Source: Janthinobacterium sp051380875 (lineage in GTDB: Bacteria > Pseudomonadota > Gammaproteobacteria > Burkholderiales > Burkholderiaceae_D). Taken from it: a stretch of DNA of 64,000 bases. Both the position numbers and the translations under genes were made by a program. Each line of letters starts with the position of its first letter. The stretch's first letter is position 1. The stretch is from assembly GCF_051380875.1 (NCBI RefSeq), contig NZ_JBNYXW010000015.1, positions 114,559 through 178,558 on the forward strand. The letters run 5' to 3'. A model generated the notes under the pieces. The model was given only the letters and a program-made list of their open reading frames with translations. It was not told where the DNA came from and ran no database searches. Positions 25,754 to 35,522 of the stretch are shown here, piece after piece.

Positions 25754-25962
25754 GGTCGGCTTTCTTTTGTGGCACTCGGGAATGACGGATACTAGGTGTT
25801 GCAGCGAGTGTGGGCGCTTGCTTGCATGGCAAGCGGGGCGCCCGCCGTCTTGTTTTTCGCTGACGTGGCATTATATCCATGCACACCAGTTGCGGCGCGA
25901 GAATAGTCATGCAGCGTCCGCGCCGTCTGCCGAACGCCAGCCACCGACCCGGAAAGACCACA

Positions 25963-26661
25963 ATGATCGACCTGTATTACTGGACCACGCCCAACGGGCA
26001 CAAAGTGACGATGTTCCTGGAAGAAGCGGGCATTGCCTACAACATCATTCCCGTGCATATCGGCAAGGGCGAGCAGTTCAAGCCGGAATTTCTCGCCATC
26101 GCGCCGAATAACCGCATCCCCGCCATCGTCGACCAGGCGCCGGAAGATGGCGGCGCGCCCCTGTCCTTGTTCGAGTCGGGCGCCATCTTGCAATACCTGG
26201 CCGAGAAAAGCGGGCAATTCCTGCCGTTTGATGCGCGCGGACGTGCCGAGGTCATGCAGTGGCTGTTCTGGCAAATGGGCGGCCTGGGGCCGATGGCGGG
26301 GCAGAACCACCATTTCGTGCAATACGCGCCCGAGCCGATCGACTACGCGATCACGCGCTATGTGAATGAAACAAACCGCCTGTACGGTGTGCTGAACAAG
26401 CGCCTGGCCGACCGCGCCTTCGTTGCCGGCGATACCTATTCCATCGCCGACATGGCAATCTACCCGTGGATCGTGCCGCACGAGCGCCAGCGCCAGAAGC
26501 TGGACGATTTCCCCCACCTGGCGCGCTGGTTCGCCGCCATCGCCGCCCGCCCGGCCACCGTGCGCGCGTATGCGCGCGCCGCCGACATCAACGTGCAGCC
26601 CACCGTCAGCGGCGACGCGAAAAGCGTGCTGTTCGGCCAAACGGCAAAAACGGCCGGCTGA
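25963..26661 (+). CDS. Glutathione S-transferase, YfcG/YghU-like
   Basis: GST-fold protein of 232 aa. The N-terminal thioredoxin-like domain starts MIDLYYWTTPNGHKVTMFLEE; TPN at residues 8-10 is the catalytic region used by Nu-class (YfcG) enzymes, and the glutathione-binding ESGAI segment follows. The helical C-terminal domain carries SIADMAIYPW, the conserved N-capping box. ATG 25963 is taken because the domain begins there. Nu-class enzymes act as disulfide reductases; role inferred from family. Confidence 0.85.
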   Translation: MIDLYYWTTPNGHKVTMFLEEAGIAYNIIPVHIGKGEQFKPEFLAIAPNNRIPAIVDQAPEDGGAPLSLFESGAILQYLAEKSGQFLPFDARGRAEVMQWLFWQMGGLGPMAGQNHHFVQYAPEPIDYAITRYVNETNRLYGVLNKRLADRAFVAGDTYSIADMAIYPWIVPHERQRQKLDDFPHLARWFAAIAARPATVRAYARAADINVQPTVSGDAKSVLFGQTAKTAG

Positions 26662-26728
26662 CATTTTTGTCATCTTCGCCGCCAGTTGGCGGGCGTAAAA
26701 TGGCTCACCTTCCCTGAAGAAAGCGGCC

Positions 26729-27448
26729 ATGCGCATACTCGTAATCGAAGATGAACCGAAAACGGGCGACTACCTGCTGCGCGGCCTGGCGGAATCCGGT
26801 TTTACGGTCAGCCTGGCGCGCAATGGCCGCGACGGCTTGCAGATGGCCAGCAGCGACGCGCCCGATTTGATCGTGCTCGACGTCATGCTGCCCATCATGG
26901 ATGGCTGGCAAGTGCTGCACGCGCTGCGTCTGCTACCCGGCGGGGCAGACGTGCCCGTGATTTTTCTGACGGCGCGCGACGAAGTGCAGGACCGGGTCAA
27001 GGGGCTGGAGCTGGGCGCCGACGATTACCTGGTCAAGCCGTTCGCCTTTGCCGAACTGGTGGCGCGCATCCGCACCCTGCTGCGGCGCGGCCCGCCCCGT
27101 GAAGACGACGTGATACGCATCGGCGACATGGAAATCGATGTGATGAAACGCAAGGTCAGCCGGCAAGGCCAGCGCATCACCCTGACGGCCAAGGAATTTG
27201 GCTTGCTGCATCTGTTGGCGCGGCGCCAGGGCGAAGTCTTGTCGCGCTCCAGCATCGCCGCGCAAGTGTGGGACATCCATTTCGAGAGCGACACCAACGT
27301 CATCGACGCGGCCATCCGCCGCCTGCGCAGTAAACTCGACGACCCATTTGAACCCAAGCTGATCCACACCTTGCGCGGCATGGGCTACGTCTGCGAATTG
27401 CGCGCACCCACTGTTCCCACCGCTGGCGACAACGGCGCCACCGCATGA
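26729..27448 (+). CDS. OmpR-family response regulator, heavy-metal (CusR/IrlR) type
   Basis: 239 aa. The receiver has phosphoacceptor D51 (LIVLDVMLP) and conserved K in VKPF; the OmpR-type winged helix (LTAKEFGLLHLLARRQGEVLSR, first part shown as LTAKEFGLLHLLARR) forms the C-terminal half, with a short tail. It is translationally coupled to the kinase gene (ATGA, 27445-27448). Family resemblance is to metal-responsive CusR/CopR/IrlR regulators. No copper or cation efflux gene is nearby, so its targets must lie elsewhere. Confidence 0.85.
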   Translation: MRILVIEDEPKTGDYLLRGLAESGFTVSLARNGRDGLQMASSDAPDLIVLDVMLPIMDGWQVLHALRLLPGGADVPVIFLTARDEVQDRVKGLELGADDYLVKPFAFAELVARIRTLLRRGPPREDDVIRIGDMEIDVMKRKVSRQGQRITLTAKEFGLLHLLARRQGEVLSRSSIAAQVWDIHFESDTNVIDAAIRRLRSKLDDPFEPKLIHTLRGMGYVCELRAPTVPTAGDNGATA

Positions 27449-28845
27449 AGCTGGCGCAGCTACGCCGCTCGCTGACCCTGCGCGTCACGCTCGTGTTCGT
27501 GCTGATCGTGGCGCTGGTGTCGGCCGGGCTGGGCATGCATTTGTACCGCTCGTTCGTGGTGGAAATCGAGCGCCGCGACGATATTTTATTGCTGGGAAAA
27601 TTGCGGCAGATCCAGCAATTGCTGGGCAACGCGGGCACGCTGGACATCATCCGCGAGCGGCCCCAGTATTTCCGCGACACCATGAGCGGGCAAGAAAATT
27701 CGCTGGTGCGCATCGTGCGCGCCGATGGCACACGTTTGATCGATGTCAACCCGCATGGCGAGAGCGTCGTGCAAGCTGTTCCCGTGGCCGTCGATGCGCC
27801 AGTCACTGCCAGCGCGATTGTCAGCTGGACCAGCCGCGACGGTTACCCTGCCCGCGCGGTGGCAGCCAGCGCACGCATCGGCGATCCGGCGCAGATGGCC
27901 GACATTTCCGTCGCCCGCGTGTATGGCGACCGCAGCGCCATGTTTGCCGCCTATCGCTGGCAGATCGTCATCTCGGTAGCCGTCAGCGCGCTGGTGGCGG
28001 CCTTGTTGTCGAGCGTGATGCTGTTGCGCGGCTTGCGCCCGCTGCGCAATATCGCCGCCCACGCGGCCCTGGTGCGCCCCGGCAAGCTGGGGCAGCAACT
28101 CGATGCGCGTGGCGCGCCGACGGAATTGCTGCCCTTGATCCAGGCGCTGAACGCCATGCTGGCGCGCTTGCAGGAAGGCTACGCCCGGCTGTCGCAGTTT
28201 TCGGCCGACCTGGCGCATGAATTTCGCACGCCCGTTACCAATCTGCTGGGGCAAAGCCAGGTGATGCTGGCCCGTCCCCGCAGTGCGCAAGACTATGCCC
28301 AGCTGGTGTCGTCGAACATGGAAGAGCTGGAACGGCTGTCGCGCATGATCGACAGCATGCTGTTTTTGGCGCGCGCGCAGCAGGACGAGATGATCGTGCA
28401 CCAGCAAGCCTTGCCCGTGCAGGACGAATTCTTGCGGCTGGCCGATTTCTTTGAAGGCCTGGCCGAAGAGAAAGGACTGGCGCTGGCGTGCCACGGCAGC
28501 GGCGAGGTGAGCGCCGAGCCGCAGCTGCTGCGCCGCGCACTGGGCAATCTGCTGTCGAATGCGATACGCCACGCGGCGCCGGGCAGCACGATTTTGTTGC
28601 GTTCGCACACGACGAACGATGGCGTGGAACTGAGCGTGAGCAATCTTGGCACTGCCATTCCCGCGCGCCACCTGCCGCACCTGTTCGAACGCTTCTACCG
28701 CGCCGACCCGGCCCGCAGCGACTCGGCCGCTTCCACAGGCTTAGGCCTGGCCATCGTCACGGCCATCATGCAATTGCATGGCGGCAGCGCGACGGTGGCG
28801 TCTGACGCCGCCGCCACCACATTTACCCTCGTTTTCCCTGTTTAG
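27445..28845 (+). CDS. Heavy-metal-type sensor histidine kinase (CusS/IrlS-like)
   Basis: 466 aa with two transmembrane helices (about 12-32 and 170-195) around a periplasmic sensor of ~135 residues, HAMP, H-box ADLAHEFRTPVTNLLG (His near 258), then N, G1 and G2 boxes (NAIRHAAPGS, GLGLAIV). It overlaps the response-regulator gene. Its stop codon overlaps the stop of the convergent helicase gene by four bases, leaving no room for a terminator. Confidence 0.85.
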   Translation: MKLAQLRRSLTLRVTLVFVLIVALVSAGLGMHLYRSFVVEIERRDDILLLGKLRQIQQLLGNAGTLDIIRERPQYFRDTMSGQENSLVRIVRADGTRLIDVNPHGESVVQAVPVAVDAPVTASAIVSWTSRDGYPARAVAASARIGDPAQMADISVARVYGDRSAMFAAYRWQIVISVAVSALVAALLSSVMLLRGLRPLRNIAAHAALVRPGKLGQQLDARGAPTELLPLIQALNAMLARLQEGYARLSQFSADLAHEFRTPVTNLLGQSQVMLARPRSAQDYAQLVSSNMEELERLSRMIDSMLFLARAQQDEMIVHQQALPVQDEFLRLADFFEGLAEEKGLALACHGSGEVSAEPQLLRRALGNLLSNAIRHAAPGSTILLRSHTTNDGVELSVSNLGTAIPARHLPHLFERFYRADPARSDSAASTGLGLAIVTAIMQLHGGSATVASDAAATTFTLVFPV

Positions 28846-31800
28846 CCCATCTCCACCAGGAACTCATGCATGCCCGTATGCGCCAACTGCGCGCAGGCGG
28901 GAGCAAAATGCGGCAACTGGCCCCACAGCTGCGGGTTGCCGACGATATACACATAATGCTGCGCGCGCGTCAGGGCCACGTTGAGCAGGTTCGGCGTGGC
29001 GGCCGCCCACTGTGCGGCGCCCTGGGTGCTGTCGTCGGCGCCCAGGATCAGCATCACCACGCTTTGCTCCTTGCCCTGGAAGGTGTGCACGGTGCCCACC
29101 ATCTGGCTGCTCCACTGGCGCAGTTCGCGGGCGGTGGGCGCCTTGCCGTAGCCCAGGCGGCGGTCCCAGTCCAGGTCCATGATGCGCGAGCGCAATTCGT
29201 TGCGCACGGCCTTGAAGGGCGTGATCAAATACATCTCGGGCAACTTGCCGTCGCGGCGGTACAGTTTCAGCAGCACTTCCAGTACGAAGTCGAGCTGCAG
29301 GGGCACCACCTGTTTGTAGCTGACGGAACCAATCGCGTCGATCCAGCGGCTGGCGCCGCGCGTGAGGCCCCGTGCGCCGGCCGGCGGCGTGCGTTCGGCG
29401 GCACCGTAGACCATCTTGTCTTCATAGGCGATGCTATTGGCCAGCGAAAACATCGGTTCCACGCAGCGGCGGTGTACGCGCAGCGGACTGCCGATCCACA
29501 AGGGCTGTGCGCTGCCAGCGCCCACATGTGCGCCATAGCGGTTGGCGCGGTCGGCGAGTGTTTGTACGGAAACGGCGGTCGGCGCGTAGCTGCCATCCTG
29601 CGTATGCGGCGACAGGGCGGACAAGCTTTGCACCAGGCGGCCCGGCACCGTGAACACGGGTTCGATCTGCAGCGGATCGCCCACCACGACAGCGCGTTTG
29701 GCGCGCCACAGGCAGCCCAGCGCCGCTTGCGGCACGGCCTGGCCCGCTTCATCGATGAACAGCCAGCCCAGCGATTCGGCGCCCATGCCCTGGAACTGGC
29801 GCGCGAACGAGGCAAACGTGGTCGATACGACAGGCACCACCATGAACAGGCTCTGCCATACCATGGCGATATGCGACTGGTCATAGGCGCGCTTGTTCTT
29901 TAATAGTTTGGAGACGGCCAGCAGGTTGCCGCCAAAGCCAGGTCCGCCTTTTCTCGCCACTTCGGCAAGCCACGCTTCGTGCAGGGCCAGGGCTTTGGCG
30001 AACAGGCGCGAGCGCAGCCGCGCCAGGGCTGGTTCGTGCCACAGGCCACCGATCTGCAGCGCGTCGCCGTCCAGCTCGTCCAGGGAATCGGGCGCGATGA
30101 TGGTGGGGAAGCGCATGCGCGCGCGGCGCAGCAGCTCGGTGCTGTCATCCCATTCGCGCTGGCGCGACTGCGCCGTGCGCAGGGCGATATGCAGGCTGTT
30201 GCGGGCGCGCTCGCAGCGCGGCTCCAACTCTCCCTTGAGCAGCAGCTTGATGGCCGACACATCGCGCGCAGCCTGGCGCTGCGCCTCGGCGTTGGCGACG
30301 ACGGCGTCCTTGTAGGCGCGCGCCGGTGCCGTACGGAACAAGCGGGCAAAGAAGCCCGGCTGCGTCAGCGCCACCAGGCGTTCTTCTTCCAGCAATTCCT
30401 TCTTGCTGGCCAGTAAAGTGTCCTGCTGCGCCAGGGCGGCGGCCAGGGCGCCATTCGCCGCATCCATTTCTTGTTCTGCGGCAATGAGCGCCTGCTGGCT
30501 GCTGTGGATGAATTCGGCTTGGGTGCAGGTGCCCACGGCTTGCCACAGGGCCGCGTACTGGCCTTGCTCGGCCAGCGCCTTTTCCACCACGTGTTCCGTC
30601 TCGCGAAACTCGCGCGCCGCCTGGGCGAAGCCGACGCCCTGGTAGCTGGCCAGCCACTGGCGAATATTCTGCGCGTTCGGCGTCTTGCGCGGCGTGCTCT
30701 TATCCCAGTCGTCGTCGTAGAAATTGCTGATGAAGCGGCGGCGGTTGGCGCTGTTGCCCAGCGCACAGGACATCAAGCCCCATGGCGCTTCTTCCTGGCT
30801 CAGGGCGCGGTTCGCACCGTTGCCATCGGCCACCACGCGGCGCGCCACGCTTTCAAAGTAGCGCGTGCGGGCCCATTCCTTGCCCAGCTGCTTCGGTTTG
30901 GGCAGATCGCCGGAAATGTTTTCCACTGCCGCGTTGTTGGACGAGGCCACGACCATTTCAAAGCCCGTCAGTTCCGGGCGCAAGCGGGCGATGGTAATCG
31001 GGTCGCGCACGCCTTCGAAGGCCACGGCCACCTTGCCGATGAAAGCGTCGGCAGCGCGGTCGAGGCAGGACAGCACGCTGGCGCGGCGCACGATGTTGTC
31101 GGCGAACAATTCGCGCAGCAGGGTCGTCTTGCCCGTGCCTGGCGGGCCATTGACGGAAAAGATGCCCCGCTCAGCCAGACCCGTGCGCGCGCCGTGGATG
31201 GCGAACTGCTGCATCAAGCTCATGGCGTAGCTGGCGTCTTCCAGCCAGTGTCCCCGATGCATGTTGGCCGGATTGAGCATGGCGGCCAGCGCCTGGCGTC
31301 CGGCCGGGCTGTACAGGTCGATGCGTTCATCCTGCGCCAGCGGCGTCAGATAGGCGGCGACGGTGGCCGGCAACTTGCCGCCGCGCAAGGCGCGGATGAT
31401 CTGTTCCAGGTCATCGAGGTAAAAACTGTTGAGGATATCGACGGCCGGTGCCACCGTGTCGCCAAAGTCCAGCGTGCGGTTGCCGCTTTTTTCAGCGGCG
31501 TCGATATCGGCCACGGCGGCGCGTTTCTTGCGCGTGCGTAACTCCAGCACGGCCAGCGGCTGCGCGGCGGACGGATGGAACTGCGCCCAGTCGCGTAACA
31601 GGTCGGCCAGCGCCGCGATCTCCATGCCCGACAGGGGCGATGATACATTGCCCGCCTCGTCCGTCACTTGCTGCGGGGCGCGCGCGGCCGCGAAATTGCG
31701 CAGGCTGTCTTGCAGGGCCAGCTGGCTGTCGCTGAAGGCGTCCAGACTCAGGCCCGACCAGTCCGGCGTACGCGCGCGGCCCAGCGCCCACGGCAGCGTT

Positions 31801-32180
31801 GACACGGAAACGGGGTCGAATTGCGGCTCGCCCAGCGCATTCAGGGACAGGCGGGCAAAGCACGTGCGTCCTGCCAGTTCCGTTTTTTCCGCTTCAGCCA
31901 TGCTTTCCGGGCCGGTGGATGGCGGGCAGGCCTTGTTGATCTCGGCCTTGTCGAAGACGCCGAGAAACAATTGAAAACCGTCGATCTCACGGTCGGAGGC
32001 TACTTGCCATTGCGTATAGAACTGCGGCGTCAATTGCGCCAGCTGTTCGCGGTGCAGGAGGCGCACGCTGGACTGGTCTTCGACGTCCGTGATTTGATTC
32101 AGGTCAAACGGGATAAAGAATTCGATCTTGTGCCAATACTCCAGGATAGCCAGGAGGCGCTGCTGTTCTGCCTGATTCAT
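28842..32180 (-). CDS. Large superfamily 1 (UPF1-like) helicase/ATPase
   Basis: 1112 aa, ORF read from MNQAEQQRLL at 32180; an upstream in-frame ATG at 32273 would add 31 residues, and neither has a strong ribosome site. Helicase motifs are complete: Walker A GPPGTGKTT (345-353), motif II FIDEAGQA (about 809-815), motif III VVGDPLQIEP, motif IV/V TVHTFQGKEQ (about 1030) and motif VI VALTRAQHYVY (about 1068). Between the Walker motifs is a ~450-residue insertion with coiled-coil character. The ~340-residue N-terminal region matches nothing I know. DEAGQ places it with UPF1/DNA2-type helicases acting on DNA or RNA. It stands alone. Confidence 0.8.
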   Translation of the reverse strand: MNQAEQQRLLAILEYWHKIEFFIPFDLNQITDVEDQSSVRLLHREQLAQLTPQFYTQWQVASDREIDGFQLFLGVFDKAEINKACPPSTGPESMAEAEKTELAGRTCFARLSLNALGEPQFDPVSVSTLPWALGRARTPDWSGLSLDAFSDSQLALQDSLRNFAAARAPQQVTDEAGNVSSPLSGMEIAALADLLRDWAQFHPSAAQPLAVLELRTRKKRAAVADIDAAEKSGNRTLDFGDTVAPAVDILNSFYLDDLEQIIRALRGGKLPATVAAYLTPLAQDERIDLYSPAGRQALAAMLNPANMHRGHWLEDASYAMSLMQQFAIHGARTGLAERGIFSVNGPPGTGKTTLLRELFADNIVRRASVLSCLDRAADAFIGKVAVAFEGVRDPITIARLRPELTGFEMVVASSNNAAVENISGDLPKPKQLGKEWARTRYFESVARRVVADGNGANRALSQEEAPWGLMSCALGNSANRRRFISNFYDDDWDKSTPRKTPNAQNIRQWLASYQGVGFAQAAREFRETEHVVEKALAEQGQYAALWQAVGTCTQAEFIHSSQQALIAAEQEMDAANGALAAALAQQDTLLASKKELLEEERLVALTQPGFFARLFRTAPARAYKDAVVANAEAQRQAARDVSAIKLLLKGELEPRCERARNSLHIALRTAQSRQREWDDSTELLRRARMRFPTIIAPDSLDELDGDALQIGGLWHEPALARLRSRLFAKALALHEAWLAEVARKGGPGFGGNLLAVSKLLKNKRAYDQSHIAMVWQSLFMVVPVVSTTFASFARQFQGMGAESLGWLFIDEAGQAVPQAALGCLWRAKRAVVVGDPLQIEPVFTVPGRLVQSLSALSPHTQDGSYAPTAVSVQTLADRANRYGAHVGAGSAQPLWIGSPLRVHRRCVEPMFSLANSIAYEDKMVYGAAERTPPAGARGLTRGASRWIDAIGSVSYKQVVPLQLDFVLEVLLKLYRRDGKLPEMYLITPFKAVRNELRSRIMDLDWDRRLGYGKAPTARELRQWSSQMVGTVHTFQGKEQSVVMLILGADDSTQGAAQWAAATPNLLNVALTRAQHYVYIVGNPQLWGQLPHFAPACAQLAHTGMHEFLVEMG

Positions 32181-32297
32181 GATGACCACTATTTTGTAAA
32201 GCGAGCGAGGATTGTAAAGCGTATGCGCAGCGCACGTTTTGCACTTTTGCCTATTGCGCGCGCTTTGCCGCAAAAAAAGTGCGGGGGATGGACGAAA

Positions 32298-32330
32298 AAA
32301 AGCCAGGCAGCAACTTCCTGCCTGGCTTTC
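32298..32330 (-). terminator. Intrinsic terminator after the chemoreceptor gene at 32355
   Basis: AGCCAGGCAG-CAACTTC-CTGCCTGGCT stem followed on the minus strand by TTTTTTT. It separates the chemoreceptor transcript from the helicase gene downstream. Confidence 0.88.
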
Positions 32331-32354
32331 CTTGGGTAAGGATGTTGCTACTTG

Positions 32355-34064
32355 TTAAAACTCTTCCCATTCGCTGTCGGCGGCGGCATTGCTGCGGTGC
32401 GCAGGCGCGGCTGCGACGGCCTGGCGCGCTGGGCGTGGCAGGGGCGTGCGCGCCGGTGGCGCCACCGGTGCTCGTGGCGTTTGGCTGCGTACCGGACTCA
32501 GTTTCGGTGTGGCAACTGCATTGCCCGTCTTGAAGAAGCCCACCACGTGCGCCAGCTCGCCTGCCTGCTCCTGCATGCTTTGCGAGGCGGCCGCCGCTTC
32601 TTCCACCAGGGCCGCGTTTTGCTGCGTCACTTCGTCCATCTGGGCAATGGCCATGTTGATCTGTTCGATGCCGATGGTCTGCTCGTGCGTGGCGGAGGTG
32701 ATTTCGCCCATGATGTCGGTCACGCGCACGATGCTGTCGACGATGTCGCCCATGGTCTGGCCCGCTTCATTGACGAGGCGCGAACCGGTGTCCACGTTGG
32801 CCACCGAGGCGGCGATCAGTTCCTTGATTTCCTTGGCGGCCGAGGCCGAACGGTGCGCCAGGTTGCGCACTTCCGTGGCGACCACGGCGAAGCCACGGCC
32901 CTGTTCGCCTGCGCGCGCCGCTTCCACGGCCGCGTTCAGGGCCAGGATATTCGTCTGGAAGGCGATGCCGTCGATGACGCCGATGATGTCGACAATCTTT
33001 TTCGACGAGGCATTGATGGTGCCCATGGTGTCGACCACTTGTGCGACGATGTTGCCGCCGCGCACTGCCACCTCGGAGGCGCTTTTCGCCAGTTGATTGG
33101 CCTGGCGCGCGTTGTCGGCGTTCTGCTTCACGGTCGAGGTCAGCTCTTCCATTGCCGAGGCCGTTTCTTCCAGCGAACTGGCCTGCTCTTCCGTGCGCGA
33201 AGACAGGTCGAGGTTGCCGGCGGCAATTTCGCTCGATGCCGTGGCGATCGCCTCCGTGCCGTGACGCACTTGCGCCACTACGCCCAGCAGGCTGTCATTC
33301 ATGGCTTTCAGCGCGCCCAGCAGGCGGCCCGTTTCATCGCTGGAATTGACCACGATGTGCGACGACAGATCGCCCGAGGCCACCGTTTCGGCCACGCCGA
33401 CGGCTGCATTGATGGGGCGGGTGATCGAGCGCGTGATGATCCAGGCAACAAAGGCGCCCAGCAACACGGCCACGCTGCCCAGGATAATCATGAAGGCGCG
33501 CGCGCTGGCGCTCAGCGTCTCAGCGTCCAGGGCCGCCTGCGCCGCCTGTTCTCTCTCATACGCGACCAGGCTGTCGAGCGCCGTCAGGACGCGTTTCAGG
33601 CTGGGCGCCGCCTGCTGCGTCAAAAAGGTAACCGCTTCTTCCGTCTGGCCCGCATTGCGCAGTGCGATGACCTTGTTGTTCATTGGCGCGCCCGCCTTCA
33701 GGGCCGCGCCCAGTTCGGCCATCAGCGCCGTTTCCTTGTCGGTCGATATCATTTTCTGCAGCGTTTCTTTGGCGGCGCCGTATTTTTTGCGCGCCTCGCC
33801 GATCTTCGCCAGTTCCGCCTGTAGCAGCGCTTCTGTCGGCGCCACCACCACGCTGGTGATCGCCAGGGTAATGTCGCGCACGTTGTCGCTCATGATACTG
33901 GCGGCGGCCGTCTTGACGTTCTTGTCGGCCACGATGTCGTGCGTGCGCTCGCTCAGTTGCGCCATGGAATACAAGCCGACGAGCAAGACGGCCACCAGCA
34001 GGCCGAGGACGACCGCGAACCCGATGCCGAGCCGGGTGCCGATTTTGAATTGTGTGAGTGACAT
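32355..34064 (-). CDS. Methyl-accepting chemotaxis protein (4HB sensor, CheR-tether end)
   Basis: Chemoreceptor of 569 aa. TM1 about 12-32, a ~150-residue periplasmic four-helix-bundle type sensor, TM2 about 187-210, HAMP, methylation helices and the conserved tip. After the coiled coil a ~70-residue Pro/Ala linker leads to EWEEF at the very C-terminus, the WxxF-type pentapeptide that tethers CheR/CheB in Tar and Tsr. The start at 34064 (MSLTQFKIGTRLGIGF) is chosen because TM1 follows directly; the longer frame adds a hydrophilic leader. Confidence 0.9.
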   Translation of the reverse strand: MSLTQFKIGTRLGIGFAVVLGLLVAVLLVGLYSMAQLSERTHDIVADKNVKTAAASIMSDNVRDITLAITSVVVAPTEALLQAELAKIGEARKKYGAAKETLQKMISTDKETALMAELGAALKAGAPMNNKVIALRNAGQTEEAVTFLTQQAAPSLKRVLTALDSLVAYEREQAAQAALDAETLSASARAFMIILGSVAVLLGAFVAWIITRSITRPINAAVGVAETVASGDLSSHIVVNSSDETGRLLGALKAMNDSLLGVVAQVRHGTEAIATASSEIAAGNLDLSSRTEEQASSLEETASAMEELTSTVKQNADNARQANQLAKSASEVAVRGGNIVAQVVDTMGTINASSKKIVDIIGVIDGIAFQTNILALNAAVEAARAGEQGRGFAVVATEVRNLAHRSASAAKEIKELIAASVANVDTGSRLVNEAGQTMGDIVDSIVRVTDIMGEITSATHEQTIGIEQINMAIAQMDEVTQQNAALVEEAAAASQSMQEQAGELAHVVGFFKTGNAVATPKLSPVRSQTPRAPVAPPARTPLPRPARQAVAAAPAHRSNAAADSEWEEF

Positions 34065-34326
34065 GATTGCTTTCGTATTGCGGAAGTGGAAAGAAACGTG
34101 GACAGGCCAGGCGCCAGGCGCGGCCATGCCTTGCCGCTACGGGTTTATACCTATAGTCGGCGAGCCTGTAATTGTTCCTCAAAATTCTTCAAGGCAATAC
34201 AAATACTTGTATCAAGTTTGCGAATAGTTAAGGAATTGGCAGCAAATGAAATGAGTTGTCGTGTGGAAACAACGTGGGCGCTGTGGCGCTGGCCGTCATG
34301 GTGCTGAAGGGCGGTACCGCCTGGCG

Positions 34327-34875
34327 CTACCAGGACTCAATGTGGTTGGGGATGCGAAACAGTAAATCCGTATCGCCCACATCGACGCCCAGCTGCGACA
34401 GCAGGGTGCTGGTCTGGCCCCGGTGATGCGTCTGGTGGTTGAAGAAATGCATCAGCAGGCTAAAAAATTCACGCCGGTTCGGCCCCTTGCTGTTGCGGTA
34501 GTCGAGCAAATGATCCAGGTCGGCTTCCTTGATGGAGGCGGCCCAGGCAACGATGGCCTGGTCCAGCCACAGCCGGTGCGCCTGCATGGCGCAAAAATCC
34601 TCGGCTTCGAACAGGGGCTGCGTGAGCGAGCTGGGCGGCGTGATGGCGCGGATGGGGTCGAGCAGGGAAAAACCGGCAGGGTGGGCGGCAAAGCGTTGCA
34701 GCCACAGGGTATCGCCCACCATCACGTGGTTCAGGGTGGCCAGCAGGGAGCCAAAAAAGGCGCCCCGCTCGCGCCGCAGTTCGTCGGGCGGCAGGCTGGC
34801 TGCCGCCGCATACATCCTGGCATTCATCCACTGGTTGTAATCGGCCATCAGGCAAATGTGGGCACAACGGTTCAT
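34327..34875 (-). CDS. DinB/YfiT-family metalloprotein
   Basis: 182 aa, four-helix-bundle DinB family. The three metal-binding histidines are visible: one in LNHVMVGD and two in FFNHQTHHRGQ (HxxxH). Members of this family include thiol-dependent transferases such as bacillithiol S-transferase, but many are uncharacterised; function here unknown. It lies 47 bases from marC on the same strand. Confidence 0.75.
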   Translation of the reverse strand: MNRCAHICLMADYNQWMNARMYAAAASLPPDELRRERGAFFGSLLATLNHVMVGDTLWLQRFAAHPAGFSLLDPIRAITPPSSLTQPLFEAEDFCAMQAHRLWLDQAIVAWAASIKEADLDHLLDYRNSKGPNRREFFSLLMHFFNHQTHHRGQTSTLLSQLGVDVGDTDLLFRIPNHIESW

Positions 34876-34922
34876 GGCGAACTCCTCAGGTGGATGATTG
34901 CAATATTAAACGGATTTCAAGG

Positions 34923-35522
34923 TTAAACGGACTTCAAAAACGCGCGTATGCCGGCCAGCAACATTTCGATGGCCATTGCCGTCAGGATCAAGCCCATCAG
35001 GCGCTCGAAGGCCGTCATGACGCGTGGACCCAGTGCGCGCTGCAGGCGTTCGGCGCACAGGAAGACGGCCAGCCAGACGATGGCCACGGCCGTCAGCCCC
35101 GCCACGTGGGCGATGACTTCGTTCATGTCATGCGAGGAAAACAGCAATACCGTGGCCAGCGCCGACGGGCCGGCCAGCGCGGGGATGGCCAGCGGCACGA
35201 TGAAGGGTTCGCCGCCCATGTCGTGGTCGCTATTGCTGCTGTTTGGTTGCGGAAACACCATGCGCATGGCGATCAGGAACAAGATCACGCCGCCGCCGAT
35301 GCGCAGGGCGATTTCCGACAGTTGCATGGCTTTCAGGAAATGGCGGCCAAAGAACATGAACAGCAGCAAGATGCCGAAGGCAATCATGCACTCGCGCACC
35401 ACGACTTTCCAGCGCCGCTCGATGGGTACCCGTTTCAGGGCATTGACGAACAGGGAAACGTTGCCGAACGGATCGGTGACGAGCAGGAGCAGGATAAAAG
35501 TCTGGAAGAAGTTCTGTGTCAT
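34923..35522 (-). CDS. MarC-family integral membrane protein
   Basis: 199 aa with six predicted transmembrane helices, in the MarC/YchE/YhgN family; the conserved opening LLLLVTDPFGNVSLF and the PLAIPALAGPSA segment identify it. Despite the name, the family is not established as an antibiotic resistance factor and its function is unknown. The start at 35522 (MTQNFFQTF) is preferred to the longer frame that would add 30 polar residues. Confidence 0.83.
   Translation of the reverse strand: MTQNFFQTFILLLLVTDPFGNVSLFVNALKRVPIERRWKVVVRECMIAFGILLLFMFFGRHFLKAMQLSEIALRIGGGVILFLIAMRMVFPQPNSSNSDHDMGGEPFIVPLAIPALAGPSALATVLLFSSHDMNEVIAHVAGLTAVAIVWLAVFLCAERLQRALGPRVMTAFERLMGLILTAMAIEMLLAGIRAFLKSV

Noticed and set aside
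34065..34326. Sigma-28 (FliA) promoter for the chemoreceptor at 32355
   Set aside because: GCCGACTA resembles the -10, but no TAAA-type -35 is found at the right distance; also searched without success before 23677 and 36120.
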